Part shown: piece after piece, positions 51,122-60,133 of the stretch | How positions within the stretch are numbered: position 1 is the first letter of the stretch | How the letters are laid out: each line of letters starts with the position of its first letter | Assembly: GCA_015056325.1 (NCBI GenBank) | Contig: SVGL01000001.1 | Location: forward strand, 124,001-188,000 | Length of the DNA stretch: 64,000 nucleotides | Direction of reading: 5' to 3' | Source: Clostridiales bacterium | GTDB taxonomy: Bacteria > Bacillota > Clostridia > Christensenellales > Aristaeellaceae | The notes under the pieces: generated by a model | Database searches by the model: none | What the model saw: only the letters and a program-made list of their open reading frames with translations | Told to the model about the DNA's origin: nothing | Translations under genes and position numbers: made by a program

Positions 51122-52432
51122 TCAGTCCTCGAAGACGCGGTAGATCAGCCAGCACAGCGCACCATCGTAGTTGGTGTGGCCCTCCAGGCGGATGGGGAAG
51201 TCATAATCGTTGCGGAAGACCAGGTTCAATTCCTTGTTGCCGACAGCGGCGTCCTGGCCCATGGGAAGGTAGGGGGCGCCGTTATCGCCGTGGGCGCGGC
51301 GGTGGAGGATTGTGATCTTGGGCAGCTGCAGCAGAACATTGTACAGCGTGGAGGACACCTGGCAGGTACCGCCGCCGGGGCTGAGGATGGTGCCGCCATC
51401 GCTGAGGGCGCCGGCTTCCAGGTAGCCATTCTCAAAGGAATAGGGACCCATGGCGTCATTGGCGTCCAGCTCCTCACCGGGCTGAAGCACCACGGACATA
51501 TACCGGATGCCCATATCGATGTTGTGCATGCGGTTCTGGATGGTTTCCGTGCTGTTGAATTTATAGTAGGAAGTATACGCGGCGATGGGGCTATCATCGT
51601 TCAGGGCCTGATCGGTGGGGGAGACGGTGCGGATATCGGTCAGATCGCTGATATGGATGTAGCCATAGGTGCGCCAATAGTTCACCACAGCCCATTCCCC
51701 GTCAAACTGCCAGATGCTGAGCGTCGTGCCGGGTTTGAGGATGGCCCAGCAGTAATCCTCGTGGCTCATGCTGACGCGAACCTCGGCGACGTCCTGGGTG
51801 ACGGCCACGTACTGATGCTTCTGAACGCCATAGGGCGGGGTGTTCACAGGATCCACGGGCTTAACGTCCAGAATGCGGTGACGCTTGACGTAACCGATCT
51901 GACCGCGGAACCGGACAATGGCCCACAGGGGATCCAGATAGAGCACATCCACCTTGGTCGCGCCGCCCACACGGAAAAGACGATCCACATAGATGGAGCG
52001 TACGTTATAGGCGGAGGTACCGGCCTTCAGGGTGCAGGTGTACAGGGCGGGGGACTTCTTGTCAAAGTCCTCTACCGTTTTGAGCTCATACTGCGGGCCC
52101 TTGGGTTCAGGCAGGGCGTACTCGTTGAACTGTACGCGGTCCTCGACGACGTAGGTGGGGCGCATGTAATTGCCGTTGGGAATTGGATTGACCTCCGTGT
52201 AGTACCACTCGTACCACTCGTCAAGGTTCATTTCCATGCCGTTTGCCTTCTTGGGCAGGGGAGTAGGCTCCGCATCGCTGGGTTCGAATACGGGGATGGT
52301 CGGCACAGGCGTCGCGGTCGGCCGGGGCGTCGGACTGGGCGTGGGTGCAGCGGCATAAGCCGGGCTAACTGCCGCCGTCATCAGCATCATAATCATGAAC
52401 ATGAAAGCAAGCATACGCTTGAAGAGCACCAT
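51122..52432 (-). CDS. VanW family protein, secreted, with SH3-like region
   Basis: A 436-residue exported protein. A signal peptide (about 1-28, FMFMIMMLMTAAVSPAYAAA) leads to a Pro/Thr-rich linker (APTPSPTPRPTATPVPTIP). SH3-like beta repeats lie at about 125-260 (CTLKAGTSAYNVRSIYVDR, VRVSMSHEDYCWAILKPG). The VanW domain follows at about 285-425, marked by LSPGGGTCQVSSTLYNVLLQ and the HRRAHG stretch. VanW proteins accompany some glycopeptide-resistance genes, but their activity is unknown and most clostridial members act in cell-wall biology. The start at 52432 follows GGGAGG. First gene of the operon ending in ppaC. Confidence 0.87.
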   Translation of the reverse strand: MVLFKRMLAFMFMIMMLMTAAVSPAYAAAPTPSPTPRPTATPVPTIPVFEPSDAEPTPLPKKANGMEMNLDEWYEWYYTEVNPIPNGNYMRPTYVVEDRVQFNEYALPEPKGPQYELKTVEDFDKKSPALYTCTLKAGTSAYNVRSIYVDRLFRVGGATKVDVLYLDPLWAIVRFRGQIGYVKRHRILDVKPVDPVNTPPYGVQKHQYVAVTQDVAEVRVSMSHEDYCWAILKPGTTLSIWQFDGEWAVVNYWRTYGYIHISDLTDIRTVSPTDQALNDDSPIAAYTSYYKFNSTETIQNRMHNIDMGIRYMSVVLQPGEELDANDAMGPYSFENGYLEAGALSDGGTILSPGGGTCQVSSTLYNVLLQLPKITILHRRAHGDNGAPYLPMGQDAAVGNKELNLVFRNDYDFPIRLEGHTNYDGALCWLIYRVFED

Positions 52433-52491
52433 ACGAGATTCCTCCCATTTTGACAAAAGCCGTCCAATACGGCCATAATAATCCACCATGT

Positions 52492-52520
52492 ATTATAGCA
52501 TCGGTTGCAAGCGCCTGCAA
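52492..52520 (-). promoter_or_regulatory. Sigma-A promoter of the vanW-sfsA-CHAP-ppaC operon
   Basis: Minus-strand TTGCAG (52520-52515), a 17-base spacer and TATAAT (52497-52492). Confidence 0.78.
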
Positions 52521-52592
52521 GAGTTTCCGTACATGTTTTACAATTTGTTACGAAATAGATGGGTATTCCCTTGCGAAACCGGACTTTCCCCC

Positions 52593-52621
52593 TTGATTTT
52601 GCATCCGCGTTCGGGTATAAT
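52593..52621 (+). promoter_or_regulatory. Sigma-A promoter of fhs
   Basis: TTGATT at 52593-52598, a 17-base spacer and TATAAT at 52616-52621. Confidence 0.8.
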
Positions 52622-52676
52622 AACCGTTGGAGTACATTCCGTTTCCAAAAAACAAAGTTGCAAAGGAGAAATACCT

Positions 52677-54344
52677 ATGCCTACTGATATTCAGATTGCC
52701 CAGGCTGCTACCCCCCGCCGCATTGATGAAATCGCTGCTGTTGCGGGCATTCCCGAGGAAGCCCTCTTCCCCTATGGCCGTTATGTGGCCAAGGTCGATC
52801 CCCTCAAGATTACCGGTGAACAGAAGGCCAAGCTGATTCTGGTGACCGCCATTAACCCCACTCCTGCGGGCGAGGGCAAGACCACCGTTTCCGTGGGCCT
52901 TGCTGACGGCATGACCAAGATCGGCAAGAAAGCCATGCTGGCCCTGCGCGAGCCCTCCCTGGGCCCGGTCTTCGGCGTGAAGGGCGGCGCGACTGGCGGC
53001 GGCTACGCCCAGGTGCTGCCCATGGAGAGCATCAACCTGCACTTCACCGGCGACCTGCACGCCATCACCGCGGCCAACAACCTGCTCGCCGCCATGGTGG
53101 ATAACCACATCCAGCAGGGCAACAAGCTGGGCATCGACCCCCGTCAGGTGAGCTGGCGCCGCTGCCTGGACGTCAATGACCGTCAGCTGCGTACCATCAC
53201 CTCTGGTCTGGGCGGCAAGATGAACGGCATGCCCCGCGAGGACGGCTTCGATATCACCGCTGCCTCCGAGATCATGGCGGTGTTCTGCCTGTCCAAGGAT
53301 CTGATCGACCTGAAGGCCCGTCTGGCCCGTCTGCAGGTAGCCCGCACTTTTGCCGGCACTCCCGTCACCGCCGGGGACCTGAATGCCCAGGGCGCGCTGG
53401 CGGCCCTGCTGCGCGACGCGATCCAGCCCAACCTGGTGCAGACCATCGATGGTACCCCCTGCCTGATGCACGGCGGCCCCTTCGCCAACATCGCGCACGG
53501 CTGCAACTCCGTTATCGCCACCACCACCGCCATGAAGCTGGCGGACTATGTGGTCACCGAGGCGGGCTTCGGCGCTGATCTGGGCGCGGAGAAGTTCCTG
53601 GACATCAAGTGCCGCATGAGCGGCCTGTGGCCCGACGCGGTGGTCATCGTGGCGACTGTGCGCGCCCTCAAGTCCCACGGCGGTGTGCTGAAGGCCGACC
53701 TGGGCACCGAGAACGTCGCCGCTGTCGAAAAGGGCATGACCAACCTGCTGGCCCACATCGACCACGTCCGCAATGTGTGGAAGCGTCCCGTCATCGTGGC
53801 GATGAACCGCTTTATCACCGACACCGAGGCCGAGCTGGCTGTCATCCGCAAGGCCTGCGAGGAAGCTGGCGCGCCCGTTGAGCTGTGCGACGGCTGGGCC
53901 AAGGGCGGCGATGGCGTGAAGGAGCTGGCTGCGCTGGTCTGCGACACCGTGGACAAGCAGGAAAAGGTCGAACCCTCCTTCACCTACACCGATGATCTGT
54001 CCCTGGCGGACAAGATCCGCGCGGTGGCCACCAAGATCTATGGCGCGAAGGATGTTGTCTTTGCTGGCAGCACCCTCAAGCAGCTGGCCAACTTCGAAGC
54101 TGAGGGCTGGGCGAAGGCACCCGTATGCATCGCCAAGACCCAGTACTCCTTCTCCGACAATCCCAAGGCGCTGGGCGCGCCCACCGGCTTTACCCTGAAC
54201 ATCCGCCAGGTGCGTCTGAACGCCGGCGCGGGCTTCATCGTGGCCTTCGCGGGCGACATCATCGCCATGCCCGGCCTGCCCAAGGTGCCCGCCGCGGAAG
54301 GTATTGATGTCACTGAAGACGGCGTTATCACCGGCCTGTTCTAA
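52677..54344 (+). CDS. fhs: Formate-tetrahydrofolate ligase
   Basis: A 555-residue ATP-dependent enzyme that makes 10-formyl-THF from formate, used for purines or acetogenic carbon flow. The P-loop-like TPAGEGKTTVSVGL is at about residues 61-74, followed by LREPSLGPVFGVKGGATGGG, the THF-site stretch GLGGKMNGMPREDGFDITAASEIMA, and the C-terminal NAGAGFIVAFAGDI and MPGLPKVPAAEG. Length and motifs are complete. SD AAAGGAG sets the start; the open frame upstream is leader. No other Wood-Ljungdahl gene is in the window. Confidence 0.97.
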   Translation: MPTDIQIAQAATPRRIDEIAAVAGIPEEALFPYGRYVAKVDPLKITGEQKAKLILVTAINPTPAGEGKTTVSVGLADGMTKIGKKAMLALREPSLGPVFGVKGGATGGGYAQVLPMESINLHFTGDLHAITAANNLLAAMVDNHIQQGNKLGIDPRQVSWRRCLDVNDRQLRTITSGLGGKMNGMPREDGFDITAASEIMAVFCLSKDLIDLKARLARLQVARTFAGTPVTAGDLNAQGALAALLRDAIQPNLVQTIDGTPCLMHGGPFANIAHGCNSVIATTTAMKLADYVVTEAGFGADLGAEKFLDIKCRMSGLWPDAVVIVATVRALKSHGGVLKADLGTENVAAVEKGMTNLLAHIDHVRNVWKRPVIVAMNRFITDTEAELAVIRKACEEAGAPVELCDGWAKGGDGVKELAALVCDTVDKQEKVEPSFTYTDDLSLADKIRAVATKIYGAKDVVFAGSTLKQLANFEAEGWAKAPVCIAKTQYSFSDNPKALGAPTGFTLNIRQVRLNAGAGFIVAFAGDIIAMPGLPKVPAAEGIDVTEDGVITGLF

Positions 54345-54375
54345 TGCGGAATTCGGAATTTAGTTTGTTTTACCC

Positions 54376-54405
54376 TTGACAATTCCTGCGTTTCGGGAGT
54401 ATACT
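54376..54405 (+). promoter_or_regulatory. Sigma-A promoter of the thrS leader
   Basis: TTGACA at 54376-54381, an 18-base spacer and TATACT at 54400-54405. Confidence 0.8.
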
Positions 54406-54411
54406 GAATCA

Positions 54412-54650
54412 TCGTCTGAAATGACGGAGAAGAGTACCCGCATCCAAAGGTCTATCAGAGAGATGCGTCCTGGGTCGAAGACCCCCGGCTGAAAGCGCAT
54501 CGGCGGAGTAAATGCGGCGAAGACCACCTCCCGATCAGACCGCGGGCTGCGCGTTACAGCGGCAAAGAGAACCAATCAGGGTGGAACCACGTGCTTGTGT
54601 TTACAGGCCCGTCCCTCGAGCAATTTAAGCGAGGGATGGGCTTTTTCTCA
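54412..54650 (+). promoter_or_regulatory. T-box riboswitch upstream of thrS
   Basis: A tRNA-sensing leader. The T-box sequence AGGGTGGAACCACG is at 54578-54591 and pairs with the acceptor end of uncharged tRNA. Stem I begins near 54420 and contains the GAGTACC stretch (54431-54437); reading ACC as the specifier fits threonine. The downstream terminator (CCCGTCCCTCG with CGAGGGATGGG, 54608-54640, then TTTTT) is mutually exclusive with the antiterminator formed by the T-box. Uncharged tRNA-Thr should turn thrS on. Leader boundaries are approximate. Confidence 0.93.
54608..54646 (+). terminator. T-box-controlled terminator before thrS
   Basis: CCCGTCCCTCG pairs with CGAGGGATGGG around 11 bases, followed by TTTTT, 35 bases before the thrS ATG. 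Confidence 0.88.
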
Positions 54651-54680
54651 TCCCCCAGACGAAAAAGGAGGATACCCACT

Positions 54681-56483
54681 ATGAAGGTCATCTACAACGA
54701 TGGTCACGTCGCCGAGTGCGCTCCTGAGGAGGAGCTGCACATCCTGCGCCACAGCGCGGCGCACATCCTGGCCCAGGCGGTCAAGAACCTGTATCCCCAG
54801 GCCCACTTCGCCTACGGCCCCGCCACCGAAAGCGGCTTCTACTACGATATCGACCTGGGTGAGGTGAAGCTCACCGAGGAAGACCTGCCCGCGATCGAAA
54901 AGGAAATGCAGGCGATCGTCAAGAAGAACCTGCCCATCAAGCCCTTTGCCCTCAGCCGTGACGAGGCGATCAAGCTGATGGAGGAGCGCGGCGAAAACTA
55001 CAAGGTGGAGCACATCTCCGACCTGGCGGAGGACGTGACGCTCACCTTCTTCCAGCAGGGTGATTACATTGACATGTGCGTCGGCCCGCATCTGTGCTAC
55101 ACCAAGGCCCTGAAGGCGTTCAAGCTGACCGCCATCTCCGGCGCCTACTGGAAGAACGACAAGAACAACAAGATGCTCACCCGCATCCGCGGCACGGCCT
55201 TCGCCACCAAGGATGAGCTGGAAGCCTACATTGTCCAGCAGGAGGAAGCCCGCAAGCGCGACCACAATAAGCTGGGCCGCGAGCTGGAGTACTTCACCAC
55301 CGTGGACGCCATCGGTCAGGGCCTGCCGGTTCTGCTGCCCAAGGGCGCCCGCGTCATCCAGACCCTGCAGCGCTGGGTGGAGGACGAGGAGCAGAAGCGC
55401 GGCTATCTGCTGACCAAGACCCCCCTGTTCGGCAAGTCTGACATTTATAAGATTTCCGGCCACTGGGATCACTACCTGGACGGCATGTTTGTCATGGGCG
55501 ACCCCAAGGACGAGACGAAGGAATGCTTCGCCCTGCGCCCCATGACCTGCCCCTTCCAGTATCAGGTGTATCTGAACCGCGCCCGCTCCTACCGTGATCT
55601 GCCCATGCGTCTGGGCGAGACGTCCACGCTGTTCCGCAACGAGGACTCCGGCGAGATGCACGGCCTGATCCGCGTGCGTCAGTTCACGATTTCCGAGGGC
55701 CATCTGGTGCTTCGTCCCGAGCAGCTGGAGGAGGAATTCCGCGGCTGCCTGGAGCTGGCCAAGCACATGCTGGGCACCGTCGGCATGCTGGAGAACTGCT
55801 CCTTCCGCTTCAGCCAGTGGGATCCTGCCCGCGCCGGCATCAAGTACGAAGGCACGGCGGAGCAGTGGGAGGAAGCCCAGCGTGTCATGGGCGAAATCCT
55901 GGATAAGCTCGGCGTTGAGTATGAGGTCGGCATTGACGAGGCCGCCTTCTACGGCCCCAAGCTGGACATCCAGTACAAGAACGTCTTCGGCAAGGAAGAC
56001 ACCATCGTCACCATTCAGATCGATATGCTGCTGGCCCAGAAGTTCGGCATGGAATACACCGACTCCGACGGCAAGAAGAAGACCCCCTACATCATCCACC
56101 GTACCAGCCTTGGCTGCTACGAGCGCACGCTGGCTTACCTGATCGAGCGCTACGCCGGCGCGCTGCCCCTGTGGATGGCGCCCGAGCAGGTGCGCATCCT
56201 GACCATCACCGAGCGCAGCGACGACTGGGCCTACGAGCTCAAGAACAAGCTGGAAGCTGAGGGCATGCGCGTGGAAGTCGATACCCGCAACGAGAAGATC
56301 GGCTTCAAGATCCGCGAGGCCCAGATGGAGAAGGTGCCCTACATGATCGTCCTGGGCGACAAGGAGGTCGAGGACAAGGTCGTGGCCCTGCGCGACCGCA
56401 AGGGCGGCAACTTCGGCGTGATGAGCGTGGAAGACATGATCGCCAAGCTGAATCAGGAAATCGCCGACAAGGTGCACGATTGA
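54681..56483 (+). CDS. thrS: Threonyl-tRNA synthetase lacking the TGS domain
   Basis: A 600-residue class II synthetase. The editing domain (about 20-180) has HSAAH and the DMCVGPH motif that bind zinc-like groups for Ser-tRNA hydrolysis. The catalytic domain has RPMTCPFQYQVY, FRNEDSGEMHGLIRVRQF and HRTSLGCYERTLAYLIE; the anticodon-binding domain fills residues 490-600. Ordinary bacterial ThrRS has a TGS domain of about 60 residues first; here only 20 residues precede the editing domain. The frame gives no earlier start with an SD; AAAAGGAGG fits ATG 54681. Controlled by the T-box leader. Confidence 0.95.
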   Translation: MKVIYNDGHVAECAPEEELHILRHSAAHILAQAVKNLYPQAHFAYGPATESGFYYDIDLGEVKLTEEDLPAIEKEMQAIVKKNLPIKPFALSRDEAIKLMEERGENYKVEHISDLAEDVTLTFFQQGDYIDMCVGPHLCYTKALKAFKLTAISGAYWKNDKNNKMLTRIRGTAFATKDELEAYIVQQEEARKRDHNKLGRELEYFTTVDAIGQGLPVLLPKGARVIQTLQRWVEDEEQKRGYLLTKTPLFGKSDIYKISGHWDHYLDGMFVMGDPKDETKECFALRPMTCPFQYQVYLNRARSYRDLPMRLGETSTLFRNEDSGEMHGLIRVRQFTISEGHLVLRPEQLEEEFRGCLELAKHMLGTVGMLENCSFRFSQWDPARAGIKYEGTAEQWEEAQRVMGEILDKLGVEYEVGIDEAAFYGPKLDIQYKNVFGKEDTIVTIQIDMLLAQKFGMEYTDSDGKKKTPYIIHRTSLGCYERTLAYLIERYAGALPLWMAPEQVRILTITERSDDWAYELKNKLEAEGMRVEVDTRNEKIGFKIREAQMEKVPYMIVLGDKEVEDKVVALRDRKGGNFGVMSVEDMIAKLNQEIADKVHD

Positions 56484-56498
56484 TTAAATCATCCCGGG

Positions 56499-56525
56499 GC
56501 GGAGGCCAATCCTCCGCTCCTTTTT
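56499..56525 (+). terminator. Intrinsic terminator after thrS
   Basis: GCGGAGG-CCAAT-CCTCCGC followed by TCC and TTTTT. Confidence 0.85.
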
Positions 56526-56550
56526 GTTGCTTGAAATGCCATGTTCCCCC

Positions 56551-56579
56551 TTGCAATCCCTGGAAAGCCGAGGTATAAT
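56551..56579 (+). promoter_or_regulatory. Sigma-A promoter of the DUF2461 gene
   Basis: TTGCAA at 56551-56556, a 17-base spacer and TATAAT at 56574-56579. Confidence 0.82.
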
Positions 56580-56629
56580 ATATTGAGATTGAAGTGGGCG
56601 GAGTATGCCCATATAAAGCGAGGTGCGTT

Positions 56630-57325
56630 ATGTTCACCGGGTTTCCGGAAGAGACAATGCAGTTTTTCCTCGATATCCGTTTTCACAACGACAAGGCGTA
56701 TTTCGCCGAGCACAAGGCGCGCTACGAGAAGGACGTGAAGGCTGTCTTTCATGCCTTCATTGAAGAACTTGCGCCCACCATGCAGCAGATTGATCCCCTG
56801 ATGGAGATCAGGCCCTACAAGTGCCTGGCCCGCATCCACCGGGATACGCGGTTCAGCAAGGATAAGTCGCCCTTCCGGGATCACCTGTGGCTGTGTTTCA
56901 GACGGGCTGCCGAGCCGAGGGAGGGGAGCGTGAACTTCTTCTTCGAGGTTGGCCCGACGACACTGGGCTGGGGCATGGGCACCTGGGGCGAGAATCGACC
57001 GATGATGGATGCGCTGCGCCGCCGCATGGCCGCCGAACCGAAGAAATACGCAAAGATCATCGACGGCTGCCACCTGACGGATAATGACTTCGCTGTCTGG
57101 AACAGTACCTGGAAACGCATGGAGGTGCCTCCCGAGGTGCCCTTGGGCCTGAAGGGTTGGTATTGCTCACGCGAGGTGTACGTCGGTCGGGCGCATCCCG
57201 ACATGACCAAGGTCGGCACACGGGAGATCCTGGATATCGTGCGGGAGGATTTCAAGACCCTTGCGCCCCTGTACCACCTGCTGCGCGGTGCGTACGAAGA
57301 AGCCGCGAATGATCAGAGTATGTAA
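56630..57325 (+). CDS. DUF2461 family protein
   Basis: A 231-residue cytosolic protein of the DUF2461/TIGR02453 family: starts MFTGFPEETMQFFLDIRFHNDKAYF, then the conserved RIHRDTRFSKDKSPFRDHLWL stretch and FFFEVGPTTLGWGMG. The family is widespread with no known activity; conserved Arg and Lys suggest phosphate or nucleic-acid contact, but this is only inference. SD GAGG lies before the ATG. The next gene (phosphomutase) starts 34 bases downstream and is likely co-transcribed. Confidence 0.85.
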   Translation: MFTGFPEETMQFFLDIRFHNDKAYFAEHKARYEKDVKAVFHAFIEELAPTMQQIDPLMEIRPYKCLARIHRDTRFSKDKSPFRDHLWLCFRRAAEPREGSVNFFFEVGPTTLGWGMGTWGENRPMMDALRRRMAAEPKKYAKIIDGCHLTDNDFAVWNSTWKRMEVPPEVPLGLKGWYCSREVYVGRAHPDMTKVGTREILDIVREDFKTLAPLYHLLRGAYEEAANDQSM

Positions 57326-57359
57326 CAGTTTGCGTTTTGATAGATTGGAGGTTCGTTTT

Positions 57360-58871
57360 ATGGATTGGATGAAACTGAAGAGCGGTTCCGACGTTCGCGG
57401 TACCGCCGTTGGCGAGAATGCGACGCTGACGCCTCATGTGGCGATGTGCCTGGGTATGGCCTTTGCCCGTTTTGTTGCTGAAAAGAAGAAGAAGCCCATT
57501 GCGCAGGTGACCATCGCGCTTGGCCGCGATAGCCGTATCTCCGGCCCGGCGCTGCTGCAGGCGGCTGCGGAGGGCGTTGCCAAGGCAGGTGCGAACGCCA
57601 TGTCCTTTGGCATGTGCTCCACCCCGGCGATGTACATGTCCATCATCACCCCCGGCTTCCAGCCCGATGCCTCCGTGATGATCACCGCCAGCCATCACCC
57701 CTACGACAAGAACGGCCTGAAGTTCTTCGTAGAGGAAGGCGGTCTGGACGGCAAGCAGGTGGCAACGCTGATCGAGATGGCTTCCTCCTATGAGCCTGAA
57801 GAGATGGCCATGGCCGGCACCATCACCGAGAAGCCCTTCCTGCCCACCTATAAGGAGCTGCTGGCCAACCGCATCCGCAAGGGCCTGAACACCGATGTGC
57901 CCAAGCCCCTGCTGGGCCTGCACGTCGTGGTTGACGCGGGCAACGGCGCGGGTGGTTTCTACGCCGAGCTGATGGAAGAGCTGGGCGCCTGGATTGAAGG
58001 CAGCCAGTTCCTCGAGCCCGACGGCATGTTCCCCAACCACGTCCCGAACCCCGAGAATGCGCAGGCCATGGCCTCCATCTCCGAGGCGGTGAAAAAGGCT
58101 GGCGCTGACCTGGGCGTCATCTTCGATACCGACTGTGACCGTGCTGCCGTGGTGGACGCAGATGGCAGCGAAATCAACCGCAACCGCCTGATCGCGCTGA
58201 TCTCCGCTATCCTGCTGGACGAGAAGCCCGGCCAGACCATTGTGACTGACTCCGTGACCTCCGCGGGCCTGAAGAAGTTCATCAACGACTGGGGCGGAGA
58301 GCATTACCGCTACAAGCGCGGCTACCGCAATGTCATCGACGAGGCCATCCGGCTGAACGCTGAGGGCATCAGCTGCCCGCTGGCCATCGAAACCAGCGGC
58401 CATGCGGCTCTCAAGGAGAACTACTTCCTGGATGACGGCATGTATCTGGTGACGGTGCTGATCGTCCGCGCAATGAAGCTCAAGCAGGAGGGCAAGACCC
58501 TGGGCAGCCTGATCGCTGACCTGCAGGAGCCTGTGGAAAGCAAGGAAATCCGCCTGAACATCACTGCCGAAGACTTCCGTGAGGCGGGCAAGATCGCCAT
58601 CCAGAAGGTGCTGGACTACGCCAATGCTGCTGACGCCTGGCACATCGCGCCCGATAACCGCGAGGGCGTGCGTATCTCCTTCGACCTGGAGGACGGCCTT
58701 GACAACGGCTGGTTCCTGCTGCGTCTGTCCGTGCATGATCCGGTGCTGCCCCTCAACGTGGAGAGCGACGTGCCCGGCGGCGTGAAGACCATGCTGACTG
58801 CGCTGTACAATGTCCTCAAGGACGTGGATGGAATCAACTTCGAGCCGCTGACGAAGGTCATTGAGGGCTAA
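57360..58871 (+). CDS. Phosphoglucomutase/phosphomannomutase family protein
   Basis: A 503-residue alpha-D-phosphohexomutase that interconverts hexose-1- and 6-phosphates. All four domain signatures are present: the active-site Ser in ITASHHPYDKNGLKF (about residue 107), the Mg-binding loop FDTDCDRAAV (about 258), the sugar loop ETSGHAALKENYF (about 340) and the C-terminal phosphate-binding region (DNREGVRISFDLEDG). The SD GGAGG is 7 bases from the ATG. It can feed glucose-1-phosphate from GlgP into glycolysis, although the genes are far apart. Exact sugar preference is not readable. Confidence 0.93.
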   Translation: MDWMKLKSGSDVRGTAVGENATLTPHVAMCLGMAFARFVAEKKKKPIAQVTIALGRDSRISGPALLQAAAEGVAKAGANAMSFGMCSTPAMYMSIITPGFQPDASVMITASHHPYDKNGLKFFVEEGGLDGKQVATLIEMASSYEPEEMAMAGTITEKPFLPTYKELLANRIRKGLNTDVPKPLLGLHVVVDAGNGAGGFYAELMEELGAWIEGSQFLEPDGMFPNHVPNPENAQAMASISEAVKKAGADLGVIFDTDCDRAAVVDADGSEINRNRLIALISAILLDEKPGQTIVTDSVTSAGLKKFINDWGGEHYRYKRGYRNVIDEAIRLNAEGISCPLAIETSGHAALKENYFLDDGMYLVTVLIVRAMKLKQEGKTLGSLIADLQEPVESKEIRLNITAEDFREAGKIAIQKVLDYANAADAWHIAPDNREGVRISFDLEDGLDNGWFLLRLSVHDPVLPLNVESDVPGGVKTMLTALYNVLKDVDGINFEPLTKVIEG

Positions 58872-58886
58872 ACAATCAACAACCAT

Positions 58887-58913
58887 GGGGGCGTGGTCAT
58901 CGCGCCCCTTTTT
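58887..58913 (+). terminator. Intrinsic terminator after the phosphomutase
   Basis: GGGGGCG pairs with CGCGCCCC around TGGTCAT, followed by TTTTT. Confidence 0.78.
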
Positions 58914-58928
58914 CCATAAGGAGAAAAC

Positions 58929-59258
58929 ATGAACGTCAACGAATACCAGAAGGAAGCCATGACGCTGCTCAACCCCGCTCTCACTGAGAAGGACGTGCTG
59001 ATGAATGCCCTGATGGGCCTGTGTGGGGAGTCCGGCGAGGCCATCGACATCATGAAGAAGCACCTCTACCAGGGGCATGAGCTGGATCGGGACAAGCTCA
59101 TCAAGGAGCTGGGTGATGTTGCCTGGTACCTGGCGGAAGCTGCCACTGGCTTGGATATCGACCTGAGCGAGGTGCTGCAGCGCAACCTGGATAAGCTCCA
59201 TGCCCGGTATCCGCAGGGGTTTGATACCCAGCGCAGCCAGCACCGGGAGGCGGAATGA
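58929..59258 (+). CDS. MazG-like nucleotide pyrophosphohydrolase
   Basis: A 109-residue all-helical MazG-fold protein that would hydrolyse (d)NTPs to NMP and pyrophosphate, or a damaged nucleotide. The metal-binding Glu pattern is visible in LMGLCGESGEAIDIMKK (EExxE-like) and LIKELGDVAWYLAEAA (ExxD). SD AAGGAG precedes the ATG. Its end overlaps the Nudix-GNAT start by the ATGA pattern, so the two are translated together; the set looks like a small nucleotide clean-up operon. Confidence 0.88.
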   Translation: MNVNEYQKEAMTLLNPALTEKDVLMNALMGLCGESGEAIDIMKKHLYQGHELDRDKLIKELGDVAWYLAEAATGLDIDLSEVLQRNLDKLHARYPQGFDTQRSQHREAE

Positions 59259-60133
59259 TGCTGCGCCTCAACGTGATCATGCTGGTGGATGAAACCGGCA
59301 AAAATCTGCTGATGTGCAAGCGGCTGCGCAATCCTTACAAAGGGCTGTACAACTTCGTAGGCGGCAAGGCAGATGAAGGCGAGGACGGCCTGCATGCTGC
59401 CTATCGTGAGCTGCGGGAGGAGACGGGCGTCACTGCTGCCGATGTGTGTCTGCATCACTTGGCGACCTTCTCCTACATGTCAGGCGGAGCGGGTTTGCCG
59501 CCCTATGAGCTCCAGGCCTATGTGGGCCGCCTGCGCCATGCAGTGGCGGTGAATGGGGACGAAAATCCCCTGGAATGGCAGCCCATGGAGCAGGATTTCT
59601 TTGACATGAACCGCTTTGCGGGCGAGGGCAGCGTGGGCCACATTGTGGAAAGCGTGCGCCGTTACCGGCAGGACTGGTTTGAGAGGGATGAGCTGCACAT
59701 GAACCTTGTGCCCCTCAGCGAGGAGGATCTGCCCATCATTGCGTACTACCAAAGCACGACGGCAGAGGCTTTGGCGCCTATGCTGGCGGCGTCCCGGCGT
59801 AAGCGCCATGAAGGCCGCTACTATGAGCAATTTGCTGTTCGGGTGAACGAGTGTCTGGTGGGTACTGTGTCGCTCTTTGGGCAGGAAGATGGCACGGTCT
59901 GCGATGGTGTGGATGTGTTCCCGCCGTTCTGCTGCTGCGGATTCGCCTATAACGCACTGACCAAGCTGATGGATGTTGCCCGCGCGCAGTGCTTTACGGT
60001 GCAGACCGCGCAGATCCGCACCGACAACGCTGCGAGCATCGCTCTGCATGAGAAGCTCGGATTTGTACCTGGCGAAGCGTGGACCAACCGCCGCGGGCAT
60101 GAAGTCCGCACCTGGCGAAAGGAGCTGTTGTGA
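59255..60133 (+). CDS. Nudix hydrolase fused to a GNAT acetyltransferase
   Basis: A 292-residue two-domain protein. The Nudix domain (1-145) has a full Nudix box: GGKADEGEDGLHAAYRELREETG pattern G-x5-E-x7-REUxEExGU, positions about 38-60. The GNAT domain (about 148-292) shows VPLSEEDLPIIAYYQ, CGFAYNALTKLMDVA and TDNAASIALHEKLGF, the acetyl-CoA binding and C-terminal motif region. The Nudix part resembles 8-oxo-dGTP diphosphatases. The start overlaps the MazG stop and the end overlaps the ASCH-GNAT start. Confidence 0.88.
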   Translation: MMLRLNVIMLVDETGKNLLMCKRLRNPYKGLYNFVGGKADEGEDGLHAAYRELREETGVTAADVCLHHLATFSYMSGGAGLPPYELQAYVGRLRHAVAVNGDENPLEWQPMEQDFFDMNRFAGEGSVGHIVESVRRYRQDWFERDELHMNLVPLSEEDLPIIAYYQSTTAEALAPMLAASRRKRHEGRYYEQFAVRVNECLVGTVSLFGQEDGTVCDGVDVFPPFCCCGFAYNALTKLMDVARAQCFTVQTAQIRTDNAASIALHEKLGFVPGEAWTNRRGHEVRTWRKELL

